Source: Nostoc sp. C052
Lineage (GTDB): Bacteria > Cyanobacteriota > Cyanobacteriia > Cyanobacteriales > Nostocaceae
Assembly (NCBI RefSeq): GCF_013393905.1
Contig: NZ_CP040275.1
Span: forward strand, 1-64,000
Direction of reading: 5' to 3'
DNA length: 64,000 nucleotides
Both the position numbers and the translations under genes were made by a program. Positions 45,909-54,376 of this stretch are shown here, in pieces. The notes under the pieces were generated by a model. The model was given only the letters and a program-made list of their open reading frames with translations, did no database searches and was not told where the DNA came from. Position 1 is the stretch's first letter. Every line of letters begins with the position of its first letter.

Positions 45909-46115
45909 CTAAGAGACGATCTTGCTAGCTAAATCTCTGTAGGAGTATGTGGACTCGCTCTCCGTGGCGCTATCTGTTTCAGTAAAGCGATAGACGACGG
46001 GTCTTGGGTTTAAGACCCCGATTGTTGCCTCAACTTCCCCTTTCTTACGGCAGTCGAGCATGGCTCCTTTCTCAGTAGGGAGCGAATCCCCTACTGAGCA
46101 AAGCTCCTCCAGCAT
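45909..46115 (-). CDS. Hypothetical small protein (68 aa)
   Basis: The ATG at 46115 is preceded by an ideal AAGGAGG ribosome binding site; the upstream in-frame ATG at 46142 has none. The sequence (MLEELCSVGDSLPTEKG, then GVLNPRPVVYRFTETDSATE) is unfamiliar. The Thr/Ser/Glu-rich end may derive from a repeat. The strong ribosome binding site is the main support. Confidence 0.45.
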   Translation of the reverse strand: MLEELCSVGDSLPTEKGAMLDCRKKGEVEATIGVLNPRPVVYRFTETDSATESESTYSYRDLASKIVS

Positions 46116-46166
46116 ACCTGCCTCCTTCAATTTGTAATCCATGCGGTATCGGATTAGATTATCGTC

Positions 46167-46355
46167 ATGAATAAAGTTTTTTTGAATATTTATTTGGTAG
46201 CTCTTACATTGCTACCGCTTGGTTTAGCCGTTATGGACTCTAGTTATATACCTTTAGCTACTGGCATTATTCCTACATCCATAACTTGTTTGTTGCAGCT
46301 GAATTCCAGTAAGACTACAAAACCCCAAATTGAAGAGAGCGAAGATTCAGACTGA
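46167..46355 (+). CDS. Small membrane protein (62 aa)
   Basis: ATG start. One or two hydrophobic segments (FLNIYLVALTLLPLGLAV and IPLATGIIPTSITCLL), then an acidic tail (QIEESEDSD). No clear ribosome binding site and no family recognised. Its start is 52 bases from the divergent small gene at 46115. Confidence 0.4.
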   Translation: MNKVFLNIYLVALTLLPLGLAVMDSSYIPLATGIIPTSITCLLQLNSSKTTKPQIEESEDSD

Positions 46356-46360
46356 CTTAG

Positions 46361-46391
46361 TATAATCTAACTCTAATTTTGATAGATTATA
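46361..46391. repeat. Perfect inverted repeat TATAATCTA / TAGATTATA
   Basis: 9-base arms around 13 bases, directly after the 46355 stop. The 249-base gap to the cytosine methylase also holds TGGGTAT / ATACCCA (46480-46499). No gene is seen in this gap. Confidence 0.5.
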
Positions 46392-46604
46392 CACTCGTGC
46401 TGATAGGGAAATTAATGTTTGACGACTTTGAACAATAAGGAGCGCTGGTTGCATCACTACTCAAGTACCCAAGTGCTTATGGGTATATTGCCATACCCAC
46501 TGCCTCTCTAAATCGTAGCTGATCGCTCGTGCGATGGGCGATCGCATTTGAAGAAGGCGAAAGATATCAACTATCTTTCTAGGTTGTGACAAGGTTAATC
46601 ATGC

Positions 46605-47363
46605 TTATGCCTCATTATGAGCGAGAAGACCCCACAAGTAATCAATTCGTTTCCAGGAAACGGCGGACTGTCGTGGAGAACAACTCAATCCATAAGCGCG
46701 ACGGGCATCATAATTGCCCTTGATTCCCTTGGCTACTCCAACGGGAATCCCAAAAGCCACCTCACGAATGCCGGGTTGATAGCTTCGGTCTTCATGAGAG
46801 AGCCGTACTTGCGTAATCTGATTTCCAATTTGGTCTGCCCAGGCGGTTGGCTGTTGACGGTGGAATAAGCCATCGGCGTAGGCAATGATAAAGACTCTTT
46901 CTCTTTCATGTGGCAAGCCGAGGCAGTACGCGGATATAGTTTCCCACTCACATACGTACCGGATTTGGGAAAGGTCTTCGAGGACTGTTGCCATTCCTCT
47001 AGAGAGTAGCCCTGTTGGGTTTTCGATGAGAGCGATTGCTGGTCTACACTGGCTGATGATGCGGAACATTTCGCGCCACAGTCCTGACCTGGGGTCGTTG
47101 AGTCCTTTTTTATCTCCAGCGTTACTGGTGCCGCTACAGGGGAATCCCCCACACAAAATGTCGAATTGTCCTTGGTGGCAGTGGTAGTTGGTAATATCTG
47201 CGTGGATTGGAATTCCTGGTTGTTCATGGCGCAGTTGTGATTGAGAATAAGGGGAGATTTCGACAAATTGCTGGACTTGGAATTTGTAAGATAGACCTGC
47301 GGCTGATATTCCGTGGTGGCAGAGTCCGCCGATGCCGGAGAAAAGCGAGAGGACAGATTTCAT
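46605..47363 (-). CDS. DNA cytosine-5 methyltransferase (Dcm-like)
   Basis: 252 aa. Motif I FSGIGG (8-13), motif IV GGFPCSG with catalytic Cys76, motif VI ENPTG (Glu114; ENV is usual) and motif VIII HERER (152-156) are in order, so the catalytic half is complete. The target-recognition part is very short, and the expected C-terminal GNAxxP motif is not recognisable (GNYDAR near 205). It may have diverged or be frameshifted, so activity is uncertain. Resembles phage and plasmid C5 methylases. Its ATG overlaps the ASCH gene stop by ATGA, so the two are an operon. A second reading frame on the same strand (46733-47266) also looks like methylase-family protein. Confidence 0.85.
   Translation of the reverse strand: MKSVLSLFSGIGGLCHHGISAAGLSYKFQVQQFVEISPYSQSQLRHEQPGIPIHADITNYHCHQGQFDILCGGFPCSGTSNAGDKKGLNDPRSGLWREMFRIISQCRPAIALIENPTGLLSRGMATVLEDLSQIRYVCEWETISAYCLGLPHERERVFIIAYADGLFHRQQPTAWADQIGNQITQVRLSHEDRSYQPGIREVAFGIPVGVAKGIKGNYDARRAYGLSCSPRQSAVSWKRIDYLWGLLAHNEA
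46733..47227 (-). CDS. Overlapping frame resembling a C5-methylase target-recognition region
   Basis: Same strand, different frame, entirely inside the cytosine methylase gene. From an ATG at 47227 the frame ends LLGFPLE at a TAG at 46733. The stretches EEWQQSSKTFPKSGTYVSGK, LYPRTASACHMKEK, SLPTP and INPAFVRWLLGFP match, from memory, the pattern (FP.SGM..NG.LYPR... LPTPTA ... LNP.FV.WLMGFP) found in proteins linked to phage C5 methylases. Chance production of all of these in order seems unlikely. No good ribosome binding site was found. It may be a real overprinted gene or a conserved by-product of the methylase frame. Confidence 0.35.
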   Translation of the reverse strand: MNNQEFQSTQILPTTTATKDNSTFCVGDSPVAAPVTLEIKKDSTTPGQDCGAKCSASSASVDQQSLSSKTQQGYSLEEWQQSSKTFPKSGTYVSGKLYPRTASACHMKEKESLSLPTPMAYSTVNSQPPGQTKLEIRLRKYGSLMKTEAINPAFVRWLLGFPLE

Positions 47364-47755
47364 AAGGCGATCGCACTCCTGACCAGTTCATCTGGCACTT
47401 CAAATATCCCCAATCGCCCAATGTAAGGAATTGGTGTAATCTCGCGTGGATTCTCTAGCTTCCAGTGGTATTGCATGGGCATTCCCCAGCCAGATGCAAC
47501 TTGTGAAAACTTGCAATCCACTATTGTGACTATACCGATGACTTGACCGCGACGGAGAGAGATTAACTCTGGGATTACTACCCCCATCCCTTGGCAAAAT
47601 TCTCTCGCTAGCTGGTACTCTTTCTTGGTACAGGTTTTGGCGGCGTGGATCAGAATGTCGCCGCGATAATGAATGGGCCAGCCTCGGTTTTCTATGTTTT
47701 TGGTGGAGTGAATGATTGCCCATGCCCAGGGTTGGCGAACGGATAGCGCTTTCAT
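47360..47755 (-). CDS. ASCH-domain protein
   Basis: 131 aa. Starts MKALSVRQPWAWAI, continues KNIENRGWPIHYRGDILIHA and later GQVIGIVTIVDC: the classic ASCH (PUA-like) pattern SxRQPWA...K.xExR.w...RG.xlIhA. ASCH proteins bind RNA or modified nucleic acid, and some act on modified cytidine. Followed with a 4-base overlap by the cytosine methylase; a functional link to modified DNA is attractive but inferred. Confidence 0.8.
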   Translation of the reverse strand: MKALSVRQPWAWAIIHSTKNIENRGWPIHYRGDILIHAAKTCTKKEYQLAREFCQGMGVVIPELISLRRGQVIGIVTIVDCKFSQVASGWGMPMQYHWKLENPREITPIPYIGRLGIFEVPDELVRSAIAL

Positions 47756-48034
47756 GGGTTTTAAAACTCCAGTAATTGAATGTATGCGTCTAATGCTGCG
47801 ATCGCTGGATGTGGATGTGGCTTTGATTGGACTCCGTTGCTTTCTTGTGGCGGTAATCCCTTTTATTACTTTTTAAAAAACTCTGTATTTTATTCACGAT
47901 TTCTACTATCAAAATTCAGTTCTATCTTTTGATAAAATAAAACTTATCCTTTTGGGAGAGTAAGACCTATCCCTAATAGTCAGGAAACATTGAATGTAAT
48001 ACACAATCATAGTCGTATATTCTTTGATTCATGA

Positions 48035-48070
48035 AAGCCGAGGATTGCGTCCATACCCTCCGGCTTTTTT
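48035..48070 (+). terminator. Orphan + strand terminator
   Basis: Stem AAGCCG-AGG / CCT-C-CGGCTT with a single bulge, 13-base loop, then a T run (48065-48070). No + strand gene precedes it, so it may end a small RNA. Confidence 0.6.
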
Positions 48071-48148
48071 GTATTTATCAACTAATCATTAATGAAGTGT
48101 GAGCAGATTAGAGTTAGTTAATATTGGTGTAGAGCAGAGGCTGTCAAA

Positions 48149-48182
48149 GTAATTCGTAATTTAATTTCTAATTACGAATTAC
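48149..48182. repeat. Inverted repeat GTAATTCGTAATT / AATTACGAATTAC
   Basis: Perfect 13-base arms with an 8-base loop, of the AATTACGAATTACG type scattered in Nostoc-like genomes. It lies just downstream of the Rpn gene stop. Confidence 0.7.
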
Positions 48183-48211
48183 GTTAGCAAGCCATCAAGT
48201 GCCATTATGAA

Positions 48212-49039
48212 TTAGTGATTATTTGGTTGCTGGTCTAACCAATTGAGCAATTCATCAGCAGATACAAAATCTAAGAAAGCTTCACCTAACGCTTCCAATT
48301 GGTCAACAGGCAATACTCTAACTCGTTCAATAATTGATGGTTCAATTTCACCGAAACGCCGACTTAATAATCGATTCAAAAAGCGGAAAGCTTCACGTTG
48401 TTCCCCTTTTTGCAAAATATCTTGATAGATAACAGATTCCTGCATAATATCCTCCCGTAAAAATTGACGAATTAAATCTTTTTCGAACCTTAAACCTGCA
48501 AATATCTCTGTACATCCAGCAATGTTCTGCCTTTCATCCCTATCTGGAATTTTAGCGATGTTTTGAGCTACTTGGGATAATAAAGTTGCTGGGGAATCAG
48601 TTCGAGTTAAAGGTGCAAGAGGCAATAGTGCTGGATTATCCAGAAACAAAGCTGAATCTTGTTCCCATAACCGTATAACTTGATAACGGTGACTTGTGAA
48701 CTCATCTGTGTATTCTTCAGTAAATGCAATAGGGTCACTACTTTGTTGCAAGAAGATCACGACTTGGGTTACTGGTATGTTATATTGCCGTTTCAATCTC
48801 ACATAATAGTCTAATACCCGCAAAGGAATCGGTGGATTAGATTTGGGGAGAGTCTGAAACTCAATGTGCAAAATCCGGCTACTTGTTTGCAAAAATGTGA
48901 CATAATCTGCGCGGATTGGCTCTATTGAAAGTTCGGTTTTAAGTACTGTAACTTCTGTAGCTTTATCTGGTAGCAACCACTTGGCAAACTCGGCTGGATA
49001 CAATTCAGCTAAGTACTTGGCAGTATTATCGTAACTCAA
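48212..49039 (-). CDS. Rpn-family nuclease with DUF4351 tail
   Basis: 275 aa, TTG start with AAGGGAG 7 bases upstream. The N-terminal half has the PD-(D/E)XK-like pattern of Rpn/transposase-31 proteins (IRADYVTFLQ ... RILHIEFQT). The C-terminal 60 residues (REAFRFLNRLLSRRFGEI ... FLDFVSADELLNWL) match DUF4351. Rpn nucleases promote RecA-independent recombination in E. coli, and cyanobacteria carry many copies. It is 17 bases downstream of the DUF3775 gene. Confidence 0.8.
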   Translation of the reverse strand: MSYDNTAKYLAELYPAEFAKWLLPDKATEVTVLKTELSIEPIRADYVTFLQTSSRILHIEFQTLPKSNPPIPLRVLDYYVRLKRQYNIPVTQVVIFLQQSSDPIAFTEEYTDEFTSHRYQVIRLWEQDSALFLDNPALLPLAPLTRTDSPATLLSQVAQNIAKIPDRDERQNIAGCTEIFAGLRFEKDLIRQFLREDIMQESVIYQDILQKGEQREAFRFLNRLLSRRFGEIEPSIIERVRVLPVDQLEALGEAFLDFVSADELLNWLDQQPNNH

Positions 49040-49056
49040 TTTATTTCTCCCTTATT

Positions 49057-49452
49057 TCAATGAAGATTTAGTTTTTCCAATCCCGAACGTAGGTATTGAG
49101 CTAATAAAGACTTTTCAACTAGATAATGTTTTTCGACTCCTTGAGCCTCTTTTACTAACTCAAGGAAATCCGATGGTTGCCTCCCCGAATCTCCACGACC
49201 AAGTACCATCAGTGCTATAGCTTCTGCTGTTTCCTCCGAAGAAAGATTATTTATGTATTCAGACAATGTATTTATGGGAGTGTTTAATGTTTGACGCTCA
49301 ATCAAAAATTCGATTAGTTCCTTGGCTTGTGTATTGGCATCTGTTAATTTTATATCAGATATTGATTGGGGAGTTTTTGAACCATAAACTAACTTAGTAA
49401 GCTCAATGATTTTGTTTACTTTGTCAATGGTCAAGAAATTCATCTTCATCAT
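49057..49452 (-). CDS. DUF3775 protein
   Basis: 131 aa, ATG with AGGAGAAGG just upstream. The pattern EETAEAIALMVLGRGD followed by an acidic helix fits DUF3775, from memory. Function unknown. In an apparent operon with the Rpn gene, 134 bases after the DnaB-like gene. Confidence 0.65.
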   Translation of the reverse strand: MMKMNFLTIDKVNKIIELTKLVYGSKTPQSISDIKLTDANTQAKELIEFLIERQTLNTPINTLSEYINNLSSEETAEAIALMVLGRGDSGRQPSDFLELVKEAQGVEKHYLVEKSLLAQYLRSGLEKLNLH

Positions 49453-49586
49453 AACCTTCTCCTCTTTTGGATTTAGACTAAACCAAAATTACTTTTTTAA
49501 TTGTTATATCTTTTGGCTGATTCCATCACTAAAGTGCTACTTGTATGAACACTTACAATGCTCAGGTTAACTCCTATTGTATTTGT

Positions 49587-50978
49587 TTAATATTGAGACT
49601 TAGCCAAATTTTTAAACTGTCCAAATCGTTCATCAAACAAGAGATTAATAGTCGTCTCACTACTAAACCGACTTTTCAAAACTGAAACTTCAAAAATGCC
49701 TTTTTGGGTAGTCTGCTTGTCGTAGTAATCTTCCCGATACAAACCCAACATCACAGCAGCTTCTTGTTCAAATCCTCCAGATTCTCGAAAGTCTGCTTTT
49801 GTGGGACGCTTTTCGGAACGTGAATCAACTTCTCTTTTTAACTGTGCTAAACCCAAGACAGCGCAATTGAATTGTTTAGCGATCGCCCTAAGTTGTTTCA
49901 AAATGGAGTCGATTTCTTGCACGCGGTTTTCGCCACGTTCACGGCGCATTGGTTCAATCAACTGCACATAGTCCACAATCACCAAACTGACTGAACCGCA
50001 ACGAGCTTGTATATCTTGCAAATCACCTTTGATTTGTGATGTGGTGATTACGGGGTTGTCATTCAACCAAAATGGTAGTGCCATCGCATCAGCACAAGCT
50101 TGAGCCAAAGGATTCCAATGAGATTCCCGAAGTGCATTGCGTTTAAAAAGCAGATCAGCAGGAACATGGGGCGCTGCCAACCTTGCGAGGGTCTTTTTGA
50201 CCATTTGTGAGGCAGACATTTCTAAAGCGAAATAAGCGGTTGTTAAGCCGCTAGCAGCAGCCCGAATTCCAATATCCAATGCCCAGGTGGACTTGCCGAT
50301 TCCGCCGCGACCTCCAACAACAGTCAAAGCACCGAAGGGCATCCCGCCAATTACCGAATCCAAATCATAGAATCCAGTTGGGACATTGACCTCAATCGCA
50401 TCTTCACCGTTATTGGCTAATTCAATCTCGGCATAAACGTCAGGGATGATGTCAGCCATTAGCTTCATCTGACAAGGCATAGTTAATTGGCGCAACTCTA
50501 AAAGTTTTTGTTGTCCCATTTCGATGACTGAAGTGGCAGTCATTTCGGTCAAGGGGGCATCCATCGCTGTACGCGCCATTTGTAAAGCTGTTTGGATCAC
50601 CGCTCTCAATTGCGCTTTTTCTCGAATTAACTCTGCTAAGGCATCGATGTTAACTGCTGACACGCAAGAGTTAAGCAAGGATGCAAGTTTATTTCTTCCG
50701 CCAACATTATGCAACAAGCCATGAGATTCCAGCCAACTGGTAACAAACAATAAATCCGTTGGTTGCTGAGATTGGTGCAATCTGACTGCGGCTTGGTAAA
50801 TGTTCTTGTGCGAACTGACGTAAAAATCTTCTGGTTGCAAAATCTTAATCACACGAGCGATCGCTTCCGGGTCAAACAAAATGCCACCAAGTACTACTTC
50901 TTCAGCTTCAATCGCCTGGGGTGGTAAGTGGTTAGGCATTGAAACTACGTTATCTGGGGCAAAATCTGGTGAAAACAT
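49587..50978 (-). CDS. DnaB-like replicative helicase
   Basis: 463 aa from the ATG at 50978, which has AGGAG eight bases upstream; the longer frame from 51113 starts in a repeat. The N-terminal domain (HLPPQAIEAEEVVLGGILFD) and RecA-like ATPase domain (Walker A GGRGGIGKST at 222-231, Walker B LVIVDYVQLIE, LAQLKREVDSR, FRESGGFEQEA) are those of DnaB. It would unwind DNA at forks of a plasmid or phage. It differs from chromosomal DnaB (for example FRESGGFEQEA for DLRESGAIEQDA) and sits beside a winged-helix replication-like gene, so it is probably the helicase of the mobile island. Confidence 0.85.
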   Translation of the reverse strand: MFSPDFAPDNVVSMPNHLPPQAIEAEEVVLGGILFDPEAIARVIKILQPEDFYVSSHKNIYQAAVRLHQSQQPTDLLFVTSWLESHGLLHNVGGRNKLASLLNSCVSAVNIDALAELIREKAQLRAVIQTALQMARTAMDAPLTEMTATSVIEMGQQKLLELRQLTMPCQMKLMADIIPDVYAEIELANNGEDAIEVNVPTGFYDLDSVIGGMPFGALTVVGGRGGIGKSTWALDIGIRAAASGLTTAYFALEMSASQMVKKTLARLAAPHVPADLLFKRNALRESHWNPLAQACADAMALPFWLNDNPVITTSQIKGDLQDIQARCGSVSLVIVDYVQLIEPMRRERGENRVQEIDSILKQLRAIAKQFNCAVLGLAQLKREVDSRSEKRPTKADFRESGGFEQEAAVMLGLYREDYYDKQTTQKGIFEVSVLKSRFSSETTINLLFDERFGQFKNLAKSQY

Positions 50979-51000
50979 CACTTTTTCTCCTGCTATGCTA

Positions 51001-51170
51001 TTTTTGAAAATCGAATCAGAAGTCAGAAGCCAGAATTCAGGAGCCAGAATAAACAAGCAGCAAAATTTATTTCGAGGATGGAAATGGCTTGGTCTAAGCC
51101 ATGATTCATCCACATTTCACACAATCTCGAATTCTGAATTCTGACTCCTTACTCCTGAATTCTGTTTTGG
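51001..51170. repeat. Pair of inverted CAGAATTCAGGAG repeats
   Basis: GAAGTCAGAAGCCAGAATTC at 51018-51037 and its near-complement ATTCTGACTCCTTACTCCTG around 51136-51155 enclose about 90 bases. The second arm encodes the last residues of the replication-like protein, and the first lies in the 5' leader of the helicase gene. Confidence 0.6.
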
Positions 51171-52452
51171 TAAATCTCCGCGCTTGTCTAATTTCGGGTA
51201 GTACTGCCCTCAACTCATTAGGGGCAGCATGAGCCGTTTGTATAGCTTTCTGTTGGGCAAGGCGTTGAGTTTCGGCACTCTGAGCTTGGCTTAAGCGCTG
51301 CATCAGGTTCGTCCACCCACCCTTAGTTTTCTCCCAGGTGTTGATTACTGCGATCGCATGATCTATTTCCTGTCGTGCGGAGCGTTTTGACTTAGTGGCT
51401 AATTCTTGTGCTAGGAAGTCCACAACTATCGGGTTGAAGTTCTGGTAGAGGTTATTCAGTTTTCGCTCTCCATTGCGCCAAGGTAAAACCCAGCGATTCC
51501 ACTTGATTGAGTCTCTAACAAGCAAGGGCACACAATCATCACTCATAGCAGTCGGGTCTGTTAGCCAGGCATCAATCAGTTCTTTCACGTTCCGGGCTGT
51601 CTTGTAGAAACAGGTTAGTTGCGGCTTATTCGATTGTTCGGATTTGTCGAACGACCCCGCCGCAATAGTTGATCCTCTTGAGGGATTATCGGTTTGTTGC
51701 GAAGACTCGGAATTTTTTGACAACGAAGTGGGTTGTTGTGAGGTTGGTTCTTCTGGGGTTGGTTCTCCTAAGCTTGGTTTTTCAAGTTCAATTTCTTCCG
51801 TTGTTAAATCAAGTTCTTCTTTTTCACACACACTCTCTTGGGTGGGGGGCGCGGGTGGCGAAGCCAGGGGCGAAGCCAGGGGCGCATCCTTGAGTGGATG
51901 GACTTCAATTGGATAATCTTTAACTGGATATACTTTGGGTATTCCCCCACTACTACCCTGGTCTTCCCCGACTACTACCCCTGGTATTCCCCCATTACTA
52001 CCCTGGTATCCCCCCAATACCACCCCTAGTATTCCTCCACTACTACCGCTATTTTTTCCTCTGATTAAACTTGATTGTTTAGTAGGAGAAATAAACCAGT
52101 CGTCAATATCTGTGAGTTGATATAGGTTAGAAGATACTGAACCATTAGACTTGGTTTTGGGCGTTTTAGTGATTAAGTTCCACGAAACCAATTCACTGAC
52201 TGCTGCGATCGCTTTTTGCCTTAAAGTTTCAGTTGAGGAAGCAGGGAAAGAACCACGAAAACAGGCTTCACCGATAGATTTGTATGAAGGGAAGGCGTTA
52301 TTATCACAACCGGCTCGACGGCAGAGGTGAGAGTAAACTCGAAATGCCTCCATTGTTAGTGGTAGATCATCCAACTTACTATCGATATAAATATGGCGTT
52401 TTCTTCTGCCGTAGTTAGAGCCATCACTTTGCATTTTTTCTGTTAAACTCAT
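51106..52452 (-). CDS. Winged-helix replication-initiator-like protein
   Basis: 448 aa from the ATG at 52452 (GAGG upstream). A GTG at 52521 overlapping the previous stop would give 471 aa, but its extra residues read through a GC hairpin. The N-terminal part (LTMEAFRVYSHLCRRAGCDN, FPSYKSIGEACF, VSELVSWNLITK) is a winged helix as in plasmid and phage replication proteins. The middle has Gly-rich repeats (GSSGGIL/GSNGGIP/GSSGGIP) and Pro/Glu/Ser-rich linkers. The C-terminal helical part (LIDAWLTDPTAM ... HAIAVINTWEKTKGG) is unfamiliar. It lies directly upstream of the DnaB-like gene, so an initiator plus helicase pair is likely. Confidence 0.65.
   Translation of the reverse strand: MSLTEKMQSDGSNYGRRKRHIYIDSKLDDLPLTMEAFRVYSHLCRRAGCDNNAFPSYKSIGEACFRGSFPASSTETLRQKAIAAVSELVSWNLITKTPKTKSNGSVSSNLYQLTDIDDWFISPTKQSSLIRGKNSGSSGGILGVVLGGYQGSNGGIPGVVVGEDQGSSGGIPKVYPVKDYPIEVHPLKDAPLASPLASPPAPPTQESVCEKEELDLTTEEIELEKPSLGEPTPEEPTSQQPTSLSKNSESSQQTDNPSRGSTIAAGSFDKSEQSNKPQLTCFYKTARNVKELIDAWLTDPTAMSDDCVPLLVRDSIKWNRWVLPWRNGERKLNNLYQNFNPIVVDFLAQELATKSKRSARQEIDHAIAVINTWEKTKGGWTNLMQRLSQAQSAETQRLAQQKAIQTAHAAPNELRAVLPEIRQARRFTKTEFRSKESEFRIRDCVKCG
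51950..52050. repeat. Coding GGTATTCCCCCA-type repeat in the replication-like gene
   Basis: At least four copies of a TACTACCCCTGGTATTCCCC-like unit of about 27 bases encode the Gly-Ile-Pro-Gly-Val-Val repeats. Copy number may vary between strains. Confidence 0.65.
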
Positions 52453-52480
52453 ATCTATAGACCTCAAAGGGTTTGATTTT

Positions 52481-52510
52481 CCCCCGCACTGCGCTACAGG
52501 CGGGGGTTTT
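52481..52510 (+). terminator. GC hairpin CCCCCGC / GCGGGGG followed by TTTT
   Basis: 7-base stem, 12-base loop. On the + strand it looks like a weak terminator. On the minus strand it lies in the leader of the replication-like gene, where it could affect translation. Confidence 0.4.
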
Positions 52511-52517
52511 GCTTTAT

Positions 52518-53318
52518 TCACGCATCAAACGGAAATTGTCTAACTTGCAGATGAAGAGGAAACTCTTCAATTTTTCCCCCTTTTTTGTCACGGGTTTTGA
52601 ATCGCTGTCCCCCAAATTTCGCATTTGCCCCCAACTGTTTCACAAATACGGGTGTTTTCGATTGTTGGCATTGTTGGACAATTGAATTAATCCATTCGAT
52701 GTGGCATGGTCTGGAATTTGGGCCAGACTCACCACCAACAATTACTAACTGAACATCATTTAAGTAGTGAGTGATATCACCCAAATCTTCTAGTAATGGT
52801 TCAACTGACCAGAATCGGATATCAGCAGGAATCTGAGCAAGAAATTGACTACGTTCTTCTAAAGTGCGGCGATTCTCAATCGAAGTTCCTGGCCAAATAT
52901 TTGCAGGTAACTTGTCTAGTCCATGACAAGAAAGCCATTCATCCATAGATGACAGCATAATTTCTGGGCGTTTGGTGAGAATCTGAAATATTTGATTGGG
53001 AGCAACGAACATTCCGTCCAGCATTTCATGTTGCCAAAAACGCGGAACCCATTCACCAAAAACATCAGTCATTGAAGAAACGAAATGCTTTTTGGGTTTT
53101 CTTTGGAATCCCCATTTCCGAATAGCTTCTGTATCTAACACTAGTTCGGGTGGTTGTCCAGAGTAGGGTTGCTTGTTTCCGCCAAAGAAAGAATTTTGAT
53201 TCAGCTTTTCGCTATAGCAATTTTTACATCCCTCTGAGATTTTTTGACACCACCAACCTCCTCCCTTGGCACGGATGATATTATCTGTTAAGTCTGTCCA
53301 TTCTATGTTTGTTGGCAT
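52518..53318 (-). CDS. DUF5131 (phage Gp37/Gp68-like) protein
   Basis: 266 aa. NIEWTDLTDNI, GCKNCYSEKL, KHFVSSMTDVFGEWVP, FQILTKRPE, WPGTSIENRRT, RFWSVEPLLEDL and GGESGPNSRPCHIEW follow the whole family pattern. The family is common in phages and has a radical-SAM-like cysteine arrangement (CX2C visible), but its reaction is not established. ATG start with AGAGAGAAG upstream. It is divergent from the Rpn-like gene at 53360, with only about 41 bases between starts. Confidence 0.85.
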   Translation of the reverse strand: MPTNIEWTDLTDNIIRAKGGGWWCQKISEGCKNCYSEKLNQNSFFGGNKQPYSGQPPELVLDTEAIRKWGFQRKPKKHFVSSMTDVFGEWVPRFWQHEMLDGMFVAPNQIFQILTKRPEIMLSSMDEWLSCHGLDKLPANIWPGTSIENRRTLEERSQFLAQIPADIRFWSVEPLLEDLGDITHYLNDVQLVIVGGESGPNSRPCHIEWINSIVQQCQQSKTPVFVKQLGANAKFGGQRFKTRDKKGGKIEEFPLHLQVRQFPFDA

Positions 53319-53359
53319 GATTACTTCTCTCTTATTAACTTGAAATTGAACAGTTGAGT

Positions 53360-54316
53360 ATGACTAATAAAACACCTCTTACGGAATATGATTCCCCGTG
53401 GAAGCAGATGTTGCAGTTGTATTTTGAAGACTTCATGCAATTCTTTTTTCCTCAAGCCCATGCTCAAATTGATTGGAGTAGAGGTTTCGAGTTTCTAGAT
53501 CAAGAGTTACAACAAGTAGTTCGTGATGCTGAATTAGGAAAACGGCTAATTGATAAATTGGTGAAAATCTATCGCATTGGGGGCGAAGAATCTTGGCTGT
53601 TGATTCATATAGAAATCCAAAGTCAAGAGGAAACCGATTTTCCTAAACGGATGTTTGTCTACAACTATCGAATTTTTGACCGTTACGATCGCTCTGTTGC
53701 ATCATGCGCGATACTGGGGGATGACAACATCAACTGGCGGCCATCGCAGTTTGGGTACGATTTGTTTGGTTGTACGGTTGATTTTCAGTTTCCTGTAATC
53801 AAGCTGCTAGACTATCAACAAAGGTTGTCGGAGCTAGAAGCCAGTCGTAACCCCTTTGCTACAGTGGTAATGGCTCATTTGGCAGCAGTGCAAACCCGCA
53901 GTAATAGGTCGCAAAGGAAACAATCAAAACTGAATTTAGTGCGTCGGTTGTATGAGCAAGGGTTTGAACGCGAGGCTGTTGTTAACCTTTTGGCTTTTAT
54001 TGATTGGATGCTAACGTTACCATTGGATTTAGAACTAGAGTTTAAAAGAGAAGTCGAACAATTGGAGGCACAACTGCGTATGCAGTACGTTACTAGTTTT
54101 GAGAGAATTGCTCGAATAGAATCTTTATTAAAAGGCATAGCTTTGGGATTAAAACTCAAATTTGGAACACCTGGACAAAACTTATTGCCTGAAATTGAGC
54201 TTCTTGAAGATTTCAGATTGCTAGAATCAATCTTGGCAGCAATAGAAACAGCAGATACTGTGGATGAATTGCGTTCTATTTATCAGACAGCAGATGACAC
54301 ACCGTCAGAAAATTAG
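53360..54316 (+). CDS. Rpn/PD-(D/E)XK transposase-31-like protein
   Basis: 318 aa from the ATG at 53360 (a TTG two codons earlier is possible). The motif LLIHIEIQSQEETDFPKRMF and the following YRIFDRYDRSVAS are typical of the cyanobacterial Rpn-like nuclease family. The C-terminal half is helical with an acidic end. It is the only + strand gene inside the long minus-strand series, so it is probably a later insertion into the operon. Confidence 0.7.
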   Translation: MTNKTPLTEYDSPWKQMLQLYFEDFMQFFFPQAHAQIDWSRGFEFLDQELQQVVRDAELGKRLIDKLVKIYRIGGEESWLLIHIEIQSQEETDFPKRMFVYNYRIFDRYDRSVASCAILGDDNINWRPSQFGYDLFGCTVDFQFPVIKLLDYQQRLSELEASRNPFATVVMAHLAAVQTRSNRSQRKQSKLNLVRRLYEQGFEREAVVNLLAFIDWMLTLPLDLELEFKREVEQLEAQLRMQYVTSFERIARIESLLKGIALGLKLKFGTPGQNLLPEIELLEDFRLLESILAAIETADTVDELRSIYQTADDTPSEN

Positions 54317-54376
54317 AATTGTTTGATATTTGATTTTCAAGGTTCAGCAAGTTTTGAGTGCCGAAATTAGCGTTAA

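Larger units (their letters stand above)
47764..48211. other. Gap without a supported gene
   Basis: Holds a + strand terminator (48035-48070) although both neighbouring genes are on the minus strand, and a 13-base inverted repeat (48149-48182). The longest + frame here, 39 codons, is not convincing. Confidence 0.5.

Noticed and set aside
47400..47723. Second frame inside the ASCH gene
   Set aside because: Rich in Arg, His and Ser with no recognisable motif, unlike the second frame inside the methylase gene.
50979..51113. Longer start of the DnaB-like gene
   Set aside because: The extra residues come from a dispersed repeat; the ATG at 50978 has a proper ribosome binding site and leads into the conserved N-terminus.
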